This document shows positions 7,505 through 14,820 of a DNA stretch of 35,222 nt, one piece after another (the stretch's first letter is position 1; each line of letters starts with the position of its first letter). Both the position numbers and the translations under genes were made by a program. This DNA is from an uncultured Clostridia bacterium (GTDB lineage Bacteria > Bacillota > Clostridia > Oscillospirales > Oscillospiraceae): contig CALYRG010000011.1 of NCBI GenBank assembly GCA_945482615.1, positions 1-35,222 of the forward strand, read 5' to 3'. The notes beneath the pieces were generated by a model. It was given only the letters and a program-made list of their open reading frames with translations. It had not been told where the DNA came from and ran no database searches.

Positions 7505-7532
7505 ATTATATCAAATATCATCAAAAAGTCAA
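7505..7532 (-). promoter_or_regulatory. Sigma-A promoter of yabE
   Basis: Minus strand TTGACT (7532-7527), a 16-base spacer and a perfect TATAAT (7510-7505). The predicted start near 7498 gives a leader of about 85 bases before the ATG at 7413. Confidence 0.8.
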
Positions 7533-7761
7533 GTATTTCTTTGTTTATACCACGCTTCATCAACTTTTTACAATATTTTTACTGCATGTTATGTAAACTT
7601 ATCAGCTGTTTTCCTGTCGTTGGCTGTCGTCTTTTCCCGAGCAGTTATGTCAAATAGTTACGAATAGTAACACAAGCTGTCAGATTGTGTAATATTCTGT
7701 AACTCTCGGTTTACATCTGTTTCCTGACAGGAAGCGACAGAAAGCGGCTTGTTTCTTCCCC
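7533..7761. other. Intergenic stretch between the divergent yabE and thrS transcripts
   Basis: AT-rich and without a credible reading frame. The only structure seen is a short inverted repeat, GTTAC-gaata-GTAAC near 7658, and several GTAAC/TGTAA-like words that could be a regulator site; no family of regulator can be named from them. Confidence 0.4.
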
Positions 7762-7809
7762 CTTCCCACCGGAGTTTTTCTGCCGCTTCCCACCGGAGTT
7801 TTTCTGCCG
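7762..7809 (+). repeat. Two perfect 24-bp tandem repeats upstream of the thrS promoter
   Basis: The unit CTTCCCACCGGAG...CTGCCG occurs at 7762-7785 and again, identically, at 7786-7809, ending 6 bases before the -35 box of thrS. It may be a simple duplication or a doubled upstream element. Confidence 0.9.
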
Positions 7810-7815
7810 GGGGGA

Positions 7816-7843
7816 TTGACTTTCCGAAAAAGTGTGCTATGAT
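7816..7843 (+). promoter_or_regulatory. Sigma-A promoter of the thrS leader
   Basis: TTGACT (7816-7821), 16-base spacer, TATGAT (7838-7843). It drives the T-box leader that begins near 7850. Confidence 0.8.
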
Positions 7844-7849
7844 TTACTT

Positions 7850-8182
7850 GTTAATGCTTCATCCTCGGACAATTGCAGGCATTGACACAGGAAGTCCTGT
7901 GTTCCGGGAGCTTCACCACCTTCGGTGCATTCCCGGCTGCAGGGCCGCAAAAGCAACGACGAAGACATGCGTTTCGGCAGGGCGCTCAGAGAGGAGCCTG
8001 ACTGGTGAAAGGGCTCTGCTGTTCCGACCGAAACGATACCACTTCCGAGCCGTGGGGCGGAAATGCCCTGCCGGGTGCGCCCGTTACCGCGTCAATGAGT
8101 GACGGCGAAAGCCGTAACCAGGGTGGAACCGTGGAATGTTTTGCATCCCACCCCTGCGCACGTCAGGGGTGGGATTGTTTAT
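7850..8182 (+). promoter_or_regulatory. T-box leader specific for tRNA-Thr
   Basis: The conserved T-box AACCAGGGTGGAACCGTGG is at 8116-8134 and is followed by a strong terminator (8145-8175). Upstream, CAGAGAGGAGCC...CTGGTGAAAGGGC (7988-8015) matches the usual stem I sequence, and the specifier ACC (threonine) can be read at 8038-8040 in the context cgatACCacttccgag. Uncharged tRNA-Thr would pair with the specifier and the T-box bulge, form the antiterminator and allow reading of thrS. Specifier and downstream enzyme agree. Confidence 0.92.
8145..8182 (+). terminator. T-box terminator of thrS
   Basis: ATCCCACCCCTG (8145-8156) pairs perfectly with CAGGGGTGGGAT (8164-8175) over a 7-base loop, followed by TGTTTAT. 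It competes with the antiterminator formed by the T-box sequence. Confidence 0.88.
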
Positions 8183-8200
8183 ACCTCGCCCCAAAATCAA

Positions 8201-8235
8201 AGATATGAGATATTCCTGTCCAATATCTCATATCT
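8201..8235 (+). promoter_or_regulatory. Second perfect hairpin in the thrS leader, just before the ribosome site
   Basis: AGATATGAGATATT (8201-8214) pairs perfectly over 14 bp with AATATCTCATATCT (8222-8235), loop 7 bases. It ends 5 bases before TTTGGAGG (8241-8248), the thrS ribosome site. It is not part of a standard T-box; it could protect the mRNA 5' end after processing or affect initiation. Confidence 0.6.
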
Positions 8236-8255
8236 GTTCCTTTGGAGGTAGCTTT

Positions 8256-10052
8256 ATGGAAAACGAAAATCTGTACACCTTTGAAAATCCCGAGTACCGC
8301 AAGACCTACTGGCACAGCTGCTCCCACATCATGGCCCAGGCCATCAAGCGGCTGTGGCCGGAGGTTCAGCTGGCCATCGGCCCCGCCATCGACGAGGGCT
8401 GGTACTACGACTTTGACGCACCCTTCTCCTTCACCCCGGAGCATCTGGAAAAGATCGAGGCGGAGATGAAGAAGATCTGCAAGGAGCGGCTCCGCATCGA
8501 ACGCAGCGAGAAGCCCCGGGCAGAGGCCATCGCCTATATGCAGGAGCGAAACGAGCCCTACAAGGTGGAGCTGATCAACGACCTGCCGGAGGATGCCGTC
8601 ATCTCCTTCTACACCCAGGGTGAGTTCACCGACCTGTGCGCCGGTCCCCACCTGGACCACACCGGCCGGGTCAAGCACAACGGTTTCAAGCTGACCAAGT
8701 CCTGCGGCGCCTACTGGCGGGGCGATTCCAACCGGAAGATGCTGCAGCGGATCTACGGCATCGCCTTCCCCAGCAAGGATGAGCTGGATGAATACCTGAA
8801 AAAGCAGGAAGAAGCTCTGAAGCGGGACCACAACAAGCTGGGCCGGGAGCTGGAATTCTTCACCACCGTGGAGTCCATCGGCCAGGGCCTGCCCATTCTG
8901 CTGCCCAAGGGCGCCCGGGTCATCCAGACCCTGCAGCGCTGGGTGGAGGACGAGGAGCAGAAACGGGGTTACCTTCTGACCAAGACTCCTCTCATGGCCA
9001 AGTCCGACCTGTACAAGATCTCCGGTCACTGGGATCACTATCTGGACGGCATGTTCGTCCTGGGAGACCCCACCGACGACAGCAAGGAATGCTTTGCCCT
9101 GCGGCCCATGACCTGCCCCTTCCAGTACCAGGTGTTCCTGAACCGGGCCCGGAGCTACCGTGATCTGCCCATGCGTCTGGGCGAGACCTCTACCCTGTTC
9201 CGCAATGAGGACTCCGGCGAAATGCACGGTCTGATCCGTGTCCGCCAGTTCACCATTTCCGAGGGCCACCTGATTCTTCGTCCCGACCAGCTGGAGGAGG
9301 AGTTCAAGGGCTGCCTGGAGCTGGCAAAGTACTGTCTGGATACTGTGGGCATGCTGGAAAACTGCACCTTCCGTTTCAGCCAGTGGGACCCTGCCAACCC
9401 TAAGAACAAGTACGAGGGCACCGCCGAGCAGTGGGAAACCGCACAGAGCGTCATGAAGCAGATTCTGGACGATCTGGGCTTGGAGTACACCATCGGCATC
9501 GACGAAGCCGCCTTCTACGGCCCCAAGCTGGACATTCAGTACAAAAACGTCTTTGGAAAAGAGGACACCATCGTCACCCTGCAGATCGATATGCTGCTGG
9601 CGGAGCGCTTCGGCATGGAGTACACCGACGCTGACGGCCAGAAGAAGCGTCCCTATATCATCCACCGCACCAGCCTCGGCTGCTATGAGCGCACCCTGGC
9701 CTACCTGATCGAGAAGTACGCCGGCGCCCTGCCCCTGTGGATGATGCCCACCCAGGTCAAGGTCATGCCCATCACCGACCGGGCACATGACTATGCCAAG
9801 GCCCTGGTGGAGAAGCTGAACGCCGTGAACATCCACACCGAGGGCGACTACCGCAGCGAAAAGCTGGGCTACAAGATCCGGGAGGCCCAGATGCAGAAGA
9901 TCCCCTATATGCTGGTGGTGGGCGACCGGGATATGGAGAACGGCACCGTCTCCGTCCGCACCCGCAAGGGCGAGGATCTGGGTGCCATGACCCCCGATGC
10001 CTTCATCGCCAAGTGCCTCATGGAGATTGCCTCCAAGAGCAAAGAAGTCTGA
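8256..10052 (+). CDS. thrS: Threonyl-tRNA synthetase lacking the TGS domain
   Basis: A 598-residue class II synthetase that charges tRNA-Thr. It starts directly in the editing domain: HSCSH (H20, H24) and C128/H132 match the editing-site pattern. The catalytic core has zinc ligands C287 (RPMTCPFQ), H338 (ISEGHLI) and H470 (YIIHRTSLG), and motif 2 reads FRNEDSGEMHGLIRVR. The anticodon-binding domain runs from about 495 to the end. The usual N-terminal TGS domain of about 60 residues is missing; the ATG at 8256 has a strong TTTGGAGG site, and the in-frame sequence upstream is the T-box terminator, so a longer start is excluded. Expression is under the T-box leader. Confidence 0.95.
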   Translation: MENENLYTFENPEYRKTYWHSCSHIMAQAIKRLWPEVQLAIGPAIDEGWYYDFDAPFSFTPEHLEKIEAEMKKICKERLRIERSEKPRAEAIAYMQERNEPYKVELINDLPEDAVISFYTQGEFTDLCAGPHLDHTGRVKHNGFKLTKSCGAYWRGDSNRKMLQRIYGIAFPSKDELDEYLKKQEEALKRDHNKLGRELEFFTTVESIGQGLPILLPKGARVIQTLQRWVEDEEQKRGYLLTKTPLMAKSDLYKISGHWDHYLDGMFVLGDPTDDSKECFALRPMTCPFQYQVFLNRARSYRDLPMRLGETSTLFRNEDSGEMHGLIRVRQFTISEGHLILRPDQLEEEFKGCLELAKYCLDTVGMLENCTFRFSQWDPANPKNKYEGTAEQWETAQSVMKQILDDLGLEYTIGIDEAAFYGPKLDIQYKNVFGKEDTIVTLQIDMLLAERFGMEYTDADGQKKRPYIIHRTSLGCYERTLAYLIEKYAGALPLWMMPTQVKVMPITDRAHDYAKALVEKLNAVNIHTEGDYRSEKLGYKIREAQMQKIPYMLVVGDRDMENGTVSVRTRKGEDLGAMTPDAFIAKCLMEIASKSKEV

Positions 10053-10096
10053 AGCGTTCCGGTGCCGCCGCGCCCGACTGCTGATCCCGTTTTCCT

Positions 10097-10116
10097 GTGA
10101 AACAGAACGGTTTCAC
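10097..10116. repeat. Short hairpin between thrS and the lipoprotein gene
   Basis: GTGAAAC (10097-10103) and GTTTCAC (10110-10116) pair over 6 bases. There is no T run, so it is not a convincing terminator; no strong thrS terminator was found. Confidence 0.4.
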
Positions 10117-10162
10117 GACAAATATATTTCACAACAAAATCATCTTGGAAAGGAACAAGCGT

Positions 10163-10792
10163 ATGAAGAACACAAAAAAACTCCTGGCCCTGCTCCTGAC
10201 CCTGGCAATGCTCGCTGCTCTGCTGGCCGGCTGCGGCAGCGACGACTCCAAAAAGCTGATCGGCACCTGGACCGGCACCATTTCCTTTGCGGATATGGGC
10301 GAGGATCTGGACAGCGATCTGGCAGAGCTTCAGGAAATGATGGATATCAGCAAGCTGCAGGTGGACATGTCTCTGGTTCTGAGGGAAGACGGCACCTACT
10401 CCATGAGCATCACCCCGGAATCCGCGGAAATTGCCATCGACGTGATGATCACTGAAATGAAGCCCTACCTGGAGAAAATGATCGAGGACCAGCTGGCTGC
10501 CGAAGGCATCAATATGACCCTTGATGAGTTCTTTGAGGCATCGGGCTACACCCTGGACGATCTCATTGAAGAATCTCTGGATCGGGATGAGGTCATCAAT
10601 TCCATGACTGAAGGCAGCGCCCGCGAGGGGCAATACAAGGCATCCGATGGCAAGCTGTACTTCAGCGACAGTGTCAGCCAGGAGCCCTCCAAGACCGAGT
10701 ACGAGCCCTACTCCTTCGAGGGTGAAACGCTGCTGCTGACCGAGGATATGGGCGGCAAGACCGTCACTCTGCATCTGAACCGGGTCAAGTAA
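10163..10792 (+). CDS. Acidic secreted lipoprotein of unknown function
   Basis: A 209-residue protein with a clear lipoprotein signal: positive start MKNTKK, hydrophobic core and lipobox LLAGC at about residues 20-24, so it is anchored outside the membrane by a lipid-modified Cys. The mature part begins with a serine/aspartate spacer and a GTWTGTISF strand, then a very acidic body and a C-terminal TVTLHLNR strand. The arrangement resembles small clostridial lipoproteins with a lipocalin-like GTW...G start, but I cannot name a family. The ATG at 10163 has GGAAAGGA upstream. Its own terminator follows at 10813. Confidence 0.8.
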   Translation: MKNTKKLLALLLTLAMLAALLAGCGSDDSKKLIGTWTGTISFADMGEDLDSDLAELQEMMDISKLQVDMSLVLREDGTYSMSITPESAEIAIDVMITEMKPYLEKMIEDQLAAEGINMTLDEFFEASGYTLDDLIEESLDRDEVINSMTEGSAREGQYKASDGKLYFSDSVSQEPSKTEYEPYSFEGETLLLTEDMGGKTVTLHLNRVK

Positions 10793-10812
10793 GCTCTTAC
10801 ATGCATCTCCGC

Positions 10813-10852
10813 GCGGGCGGCTCAGAGTGAGCCGCCCGCATCTTGTTTTTTT
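10813..10852 (+). terminator. Intrinsic terminator after the lipoprotein gene
   Basis: GCGGGCGGCTC (10813-10823), loop AGAGT, GAGCCGCCCGC (10829-10839), then ATCTTG and a run of seven or more T. The T run doubles as part of the next promoter. Confidence 0.92.
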
Positions 10853-10871
10853 ACCGCACTTGTGCTACAAT
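10843..10871 (+). promoter_or_regulatory. Promoter of the DUF218-M42 operon
   Basis: TTGTTT (10843-10848), 17-base spacer, TACAAT (10866-10871), overlapping the T run of the terminator before it. The same TTGTTT-17-TACAAT pair is seen at the ECF leader (27369-27397). Confidence 0.6.
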
Positions 10872-10900
10872 GTGGAAAAAGAAATACGAGGTGTCCAATT

Positions 10901-11674
10901 GTGATCAAAAAATTCCGGCCTCTGCCCTGGCTGCTCTGCGCACTGCTTGCGGCGGCGGCCTTCTGTCTGCGCTTTCTTCTTGCAGGCTACAGCTTCTCCG
11001 CACTGGTGTGCTGCTGTCTGATCGGTATTATCGCCTTTTATGAAACAACCCGGATGCTGCTGGATCAGTTTCCAAGGGGGATGAAAACATTGCGTCTGAT
11101 TGTTACCGCCTGCCTGGGAGCGGGCATTCTGGTGGTCGGCATTACCGAGGCCATCATCATTCGCGCCAGCTTCGGCAGTCCCGCAGAGCCTGTGGATTAT
11201 GTGGTGGTACTGGGCGCCAAGGTTCGCTCCACCGGCCCCTCTGCCTCCTTGTGGGATCGGATTTATGCTGCCCGGGACTATATGGAAGCCCACCCGGATG
11301 TCATCGCCATTGTCTCCGGCGGCAAGGGTGAGGATGAACCCATCACTGAGGCGGAGAGCATGTTCGACAATCTGGTGGCCCTTGGGGTCGATCCCGGACG
11401 GATCTGGGTGGAGGACAAGGCCACCTCAACCTGGGAAAACCTCCACTACTGCCTGAATCTCATTGAGGCACAGACCGGGGAGCGCCCCCGGAAGCTCGGG
11501 GTTCTGTCCAGCGAATACCATCTGTTCCGGGCCAGCCTGTTCGCCAAGCGGTGCGGTGTGGAATTTGTGGGCATTCCGGCCCATACCTCCCGCCCATCCC
11601 AGATGATCAACCATTTTATGCGGGAGGTCGCCGGTGTGTGGCACTACCTGCTGTTAGGAGGACAATATGATTGA
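10901..11674 (+). CDS. YdcF-like DUF218 membrane protein
   Basis: A 257-residue protein with three hydrophobic segments in its first 85 residues and a DUF218/YdcF-like domain after them: VDYVVVLGAKV, IAIVSGGKGEDEPITEAESM, and GVLSSEYHLFRA. DUF218 proteins are nucleotide-binding or envelope-linked (SanA/YdcF group), but the reaction is not settled. The start is taken as GTG at 10901, with GAGG 9 bases upstream; the in-frame ATG at 10862 would lie inside the promoter. The gene overlaps the M42 peptidase by 8 bases, so the two are co-translated. Confidence 0.85.
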   Translation: MIKKFRPLPWLLCALLAAAAFCLRFLLAGYSFSALVCCCLIGIIAFYETTRMLLDQFPRGMKTLRLIVTACLGAGILVVGITEAIIIRASFGSPAEPVDYVVVLGAKVRSTGPSASLWDRIYAARDYMEAHPDVIAIVSGGKGEDEPITEAESMFDNLVALGVDPGRIWVEDKATSTWENLHYCLNLIEAQTGERPRKLGVLSSEYHLFRASLFAKRCGVEFVGIPAHTSRPSQMINHFMREVAGVWHYLLLGGQYD

Positions 11675-12707
11675 CAAAGCCTATGCCGATTTTGCCTGGG
11701 AGCAGACAGAGAAGCTCCTGGCCATCGATTCTCCCTCCGGCTTCACGGATCGGGCTGCAGACTGGGTAAAGGATGCCTTTGGCCGTCTGGGTTTTCCCGC
11801 CCGGATCACCGGGAAGGGCGGCGTTCTCATTGACCTGGGGGGCGAGGATGCCCGGGACGGTCTGCTTCTGGAAGCCCACACCGACACCCTGGGAGCCATG
11901 GTTGCCGAAATCAAGGGCAGCGGACGCCTTCGGGTGACCAATCTGGGCGGTATGCGCTCCGAAAACGGCGAAGCCGAAAACGTGAAAGTCTACACCCGCT
12001 GCGGCAAGGTCTACGAGGGCACCCTGCAGCTTTGCAATGCCTCCGTCCACGTCAACGGAGAATACGGCAATACCAAGCGCAGCTTCGATACCACAGAGGT
12101 GGTGCTGGACGAGGATGTCCGCTCCGCCCAGGACACCCGGACTCTGGGCATTGAAGTGGGTGACATTGTCTGCTTTGATCCCCGTACCCGGCGGACGGCA
12201 AGCGGCTACCTCAAGAGCCGGTTCCTGGATGACAAGCTCAGCGTGGGGATTCTCCTGGGCTTTGCCCGGTATCTGGCCGACAAGGTTATCACCCCCTCCC
12301 GGAGAACCTATGTCCATGTGACGGTCTATGAGGAGGTGGGCCACGGCGGTGCGGCCTCCGTTCCCGAAGGCGTCACCGAGGCCATTTCCGTGGACATGGG
12401 CTGCGTGGGCGAGGGCTTAAGCTGCACCGAACGGCAGACCTCCATCTGCGCCAAGGATTCCGGCGGGCCCTACAGCTACCAGGTAGTGGGAAAGCTCATT
12501 GACGCTGCCAAGCGAATGGGAGCCGACTACGCCGTGGATGTCTACCCCCACTACGGTTCCGATGTGGAGGTCACCCTGCATGCCGGTCACGACATCCGCC
12601 ACGGCCTCATCGGCGCCGGTGTCTACGCCAGCCACGGCTACGAGCGCAGCCACATTGACGGAGTCTACAATACTCTGAAGGTCCTTTGCGGATACCTGAA
12701 TGTGTAA
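11667..12707 (+). CDS. M42 family metallo-aminopeptidase
   Basis: A 346-residue cytoplasmic peptidase of the M42 (glutamyl aminopeptidase/endoglucanase-like) family, normally a dodecameric two-metal enzyme that trims peptides. Metal and catalytic residues are visible: H71 and D73 (LLEAHTDTLG), the bridging Asp in SRFLDDKLSVG (about 188-189), the E222-E223 pair in VYEEVGHGGA, D243 (SVDMG), and the C-terminal SHGYERSH histidine. Length is normal. The ATG at 11667 follows TTAGGAGGA and overlaps the previous gene by 8 bases. A two-way terminator follows. Confidence 0.93.
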   Translation: MIDKAYADFAWEQTEKLLAIDSPSGFTDRAADWVKDAFGRLGFPARITGKGGVLIDLGGEDARDGLLLEAHTDTLGAMVAEIKGSGRLRVTNLGGMRSENGEAENVKVYTRCGKVYEGTLQLCNASVHVNGEYGNTKRSFDTTEVVLDEDVRSAQDTRTLGIEVGDIVCFDPRTRRTASGYLKSRFLDDKLSVGILLGFARYLADKVITPSRRTYVHVTVYEEVGHGGAASVPEGVTEAISVDMGCVGEGLSCTERQTSICAKDSGGPYSYQVVGKLIDAAKRMGADYAVDVYPHYGSDVEVTLHAGHDIRHGLIGAGVYASHGYERSHIDGVYNTLKVLCGYLNV

Positions 12708-12716
12708 CCCCATCCG

Positions 12717-12758
12717 AAAAATCCCAGATAACCGGCTGCCCGGTCATCTGGGATTTTT
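12717..12758. terminator. Bidirectional terminator between converging genes
   Basis: AAAAATCCCAGAT (12717-12729) pairs perfectly with ATCTGGGATTTTT (12746-12758), with a small CCGG/CCGG pairing inside. T runs on both strands serve the M42 gene (plus) and the membrane protein gene ending at 12772 (minus). Confidence 0.92.
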
Positions 12759-12771
12759 GATTTTGTTGGAA

Positions 12772-13308
12772 TCAGCGGTGCAGGGCCTTTCGCAGCACCG
12801 GGGCCATCAGCAGGGCAATTCCGCCGCCGATGAGGGCCGTGAACAGCTGGGGCCAGGCAAACATGACCGGCAGCGCTTTCAGCATAGGCGCCTTCAGCAT
12901 GCCCCCCTCCAGAAGACCGGGAGCCATGACACCGCAGATGAGCTTCACCACCAGAAGATACAGTACGGCAAACTTGGCTGCTGCCGCCGCCAGCCACAGC
13001 AGCACCTTTTTGACGGTGCCGCCCGCCGCAATCCGGGACAGAACAAGCACAAACACGGCATTGCCTGCCATGATGGCGGGCACGGTGACCAGCTGGGGTG
13101 CAATGCCCAGCAGGAACGCCAGTACCGGGGACACCAGTGCAATCACCAGGCCGCTGCCGAGGCCGCAGGTCAGGGCGGCCACAGCCAGAACGGCATTGAC
13201 GCAGGAACCCGTGACCAGCTGGCCCAGGCTCTTGGTAACGGCCTGCAGCACGATGAGTACCGCCAGCAGCACACCGGTTCGTGTGATCCATTGAACTTTG
13301 GTTTTCAT
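12772..13308 (-). CDS. Small membrane protein, possibly an ECF-type substrate-binding subunit
   Basis: A 178-residue protein with about five hydrophobic segments and few charges. It begins MKTKVQWITRTGVLLAVLIV and carries LGQLVTGSCVNAVLAVAAL and LVSPVLAFLLGIAPQLVTVPAIMAGN, a pattern seen in small clostridial membrane proteins often labelled ECF transporter S component. If so, it would use an ECF energising module encoded elsewhere, such as that at 24598-27098. The ATG at 13308 follows TTTGGAGG. It is 16 bases downstream of the DUF1576 gene and surely co-transcribed with it. The substrate is unknown. Confidence 0.6.
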   Translation of the reverse strand: MKTKVQWITRTGVLLAVLIVLQAVTKSLGQLVTGSCVNAVLAVAALTCGLGSGLVIALVSPVLAFLLGIAPQLVTVPAIMAGNAVFVLVLSRIAAGGTVKKVLLWLAAAAAKFAVLYLLVVKLICGVMAPGLLEGGMLKAPMLKALPVMFAWPQLFTALIGGGIALLMAPVLRKALHR

Positions 13309-13324
13309 TTTCTACCTCCAAATA

Positions 13325-14641
13325 TTAAACCGCAATCAGCGGCCGTTTGAAACGTTCCAGCACCGGAATCAGGATCATACAGATCATACAAGCGGTGAAG
13401 CCGCCGTTGTACAGGCAAAAGCCCCCGTGCATACTGGGCACCTGCATCACCAGAAGATAGTGCATGACACCGGCGAGGATGCCATACTGCCAGCCGTACT
13501 TACGGCAGATGGGGCTCATTCCATTGGAATAGCACAGTCCGATACAGATGGCCGCAGAGTTGATGGTTCCCACAAAGGCTCCGCCCGCCATAGACGACAG
13601 CCAGCTGCACACCTGGCTTGTTGCCAGATACCCCACCATCATGGGCCAGACATTGGCCGGGTTGGAGCCGGAATCGCAGGTGGACAGCATACAGAACATC
13701 ACGCCGAAGATCGGGCCGCTGAACCTGGCGCCAATGAGATTGTAGTAGCCCAGAATGAACAGGCCAAATATCCCGGCGTTCATCAGAAACACCGCATTCC
13801 CACGGTGGGCAGACAGGCTCTGGGGTGCGTCCCGCTCCCGGAGCATGGAGAGGTACTCCTTTGCCGTACAGCCCAGAAGCCGGGCCAGAACGATGAACAG
13901 GCCAAACAGGCACAGGCAGAAGGTATTGGCGATGGTTGCGGATGCAACGCTCAGGCTGGCCGGGTCTGCTTCCGGCGGCAGGGCCACACCCATGGTCCTA
14001 TACAGCACACTGTTGAGAAACAGCGCTGTCAGGCCCACCGGCAGGGCAGCGGAGTACAGGGAATAGCCCTTGTGGATCATGGGAGACTCATGGAGCCGGG
14101 GCGTCAGGAAAAATCCGATAACAAAGCCCACTGCAAGGCTCAGCAGCACCCCTGTCAGATGGAAGCCCACCGCCGTCTGCCCGGGATAGCGAAACAGCAG
14201 TTCGCTGATCAGCGGGGCGATGCCGGTGGAAAAGAGCATGGGAACCACCAGTTTTCTCTGCGGCTCCTTTTTTACCAGGCCGAAAAGCATCACGCCAAAA
14301 ATCGTTGGCCATATATTCAGAATATTGATGCCCCAGGAGCCGAAGCCCACGGTAAGCAGGAAAGCGAGATTGGACACATCCTCTGTTCTGGCATGAAGCA
14401 CCACATAAAGCCCAAGGCAGCACAGCCCCACCAGCCCCATATTCAGGAATGTCGCGGAGAAGCCTCCCACGGCGAAGTAGTTGTGTGGGATTCTGCCGGG
14501 GGTAACAAGAATTCTCCACAGCCCGCTCAGCATTTCTTTCCGGTCGGGCATACAGAAGGCGGCCAGCAGAAACGCCGCACTGACCAGCAAAAAGAAGCAC
14601 CGGAGGAATTCGGTCTGGGCCATATTGCGTATTCGTTTCAT
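13325..14641 (-). CDS. DUF1576 family integral membrane protein
   Basis: A 438-residue protein with roughly a dozen hydrophobic segments and the DUF1576 signature: RIPHNYFAVGG near residue 50, SWGINILNIWP, two similar halves, and FVGTINSAAICIGLCYSNGMSP near the C-terminus. The family is restricted mainly to Firmicutes and its function is not known to me; a transporter is likely from topology. The ATG at 14641 has AAGGCGG 8 bases upstream. A strong promoter lies at 14761-14789, and the 118-base leader in between folds into a long hairpin. The small membrane protein gene follows after 16 bases. Confidence 0.85.
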   Translation of the reverse strand: MKRIRNMAQTEFLRCFFLLVSAAFLLAAFCMPDRKEMLSGLWRILVTPGRIPHNYFAVGGFSATFLNMGLVGLCCLGLYVVLHARTEDVSNLAFLLTVGFGSWGINILNIWPTIFGVMLFGLVKKEPQRKLVVPMLFSTGIAPLISELLFRYPGQTAVGFHLTGVLLSLAVGFVIGFFLTPRLHESPMIHKGYSLYSAALPVGLTALFLNSVLYRTMGVALPPEADPASLSVASATIANTFCLCLFGLFIVLARLLGCTAKEYLSMLRERDAPQSLSAHRGNAVFLMNAGIFGLFILGYYNLIGARFSGPIFGVMFCMLSTCDSGSNPANVWPMMVGYLATSQVCSWLSSMAGGAFVGTINSAAICIGLCYSNGMSPICRKYGWQYGILAGVMHYLLVMQVPSMHGGFCLYNGGFTACMICMILIPVLERFKRPLIAV

Positions 14642-14676
14642 CCAGCATCCGCCTTTCTTGTGATCGGGCAAAACAT

Positions 14677-14758
14677 GGGCACCCCAACCCCAGGAGGGAT
14701 CTGCCGGCACGGCTTCCGCGCCGGGCTGCGATCCATCCTCCCTGAAAGTGGGATGCCC
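14677..14758 (-). promoter_or_regulatory. Structured leader RNA of the DUF1576 gene
   Basis: On the minus strand GGGCATCCCA (14758-14749) pairs with TGGGGTGCCC (14686-14677), GGATC with GATCC inside it, and CCGGCGCGG (14724-14716) with CCGTGCCGG (14712-14704) around AAG. Two positions are G-U pairs only when read from the minus strand, which supports an RNA role in that direction. No T run follows, so any control would act on translation or stability. Confidence 0.5.
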
Positions 14759-14760
14759 AT

Positions 14761-14789
14761 ATTGTAAGAGATTTTGGTTTTTTTGTCAA
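14761..14789 (-). promoter_or_regulatory. Sigma-A promoter of the DUF1576 operon
   Basis: Minus strand TTGACA (14789-14784), 17-base spacer, TACAAT (14766-14761). Near-consensus. Confidence 0.85.
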
Positions 14790-14820
14790 TGGCTTGGGGA
14801 AAATGCCGGGAATCAGGAAA

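Noticed and set aside
8163..9836. Long minus-strand open frame of 557 codons opposite thrS
   Set aside because: Antisense shadow of thrS; Leu/Val/Gly/Gln-rich without motifs, and thrS is certain.
10862..10900. ATG start for the DUF218 protein at 10862
   Set aside because: It falls inside the -10 region of the promoter; the GTG at 10901 has a suitable ribosome site.
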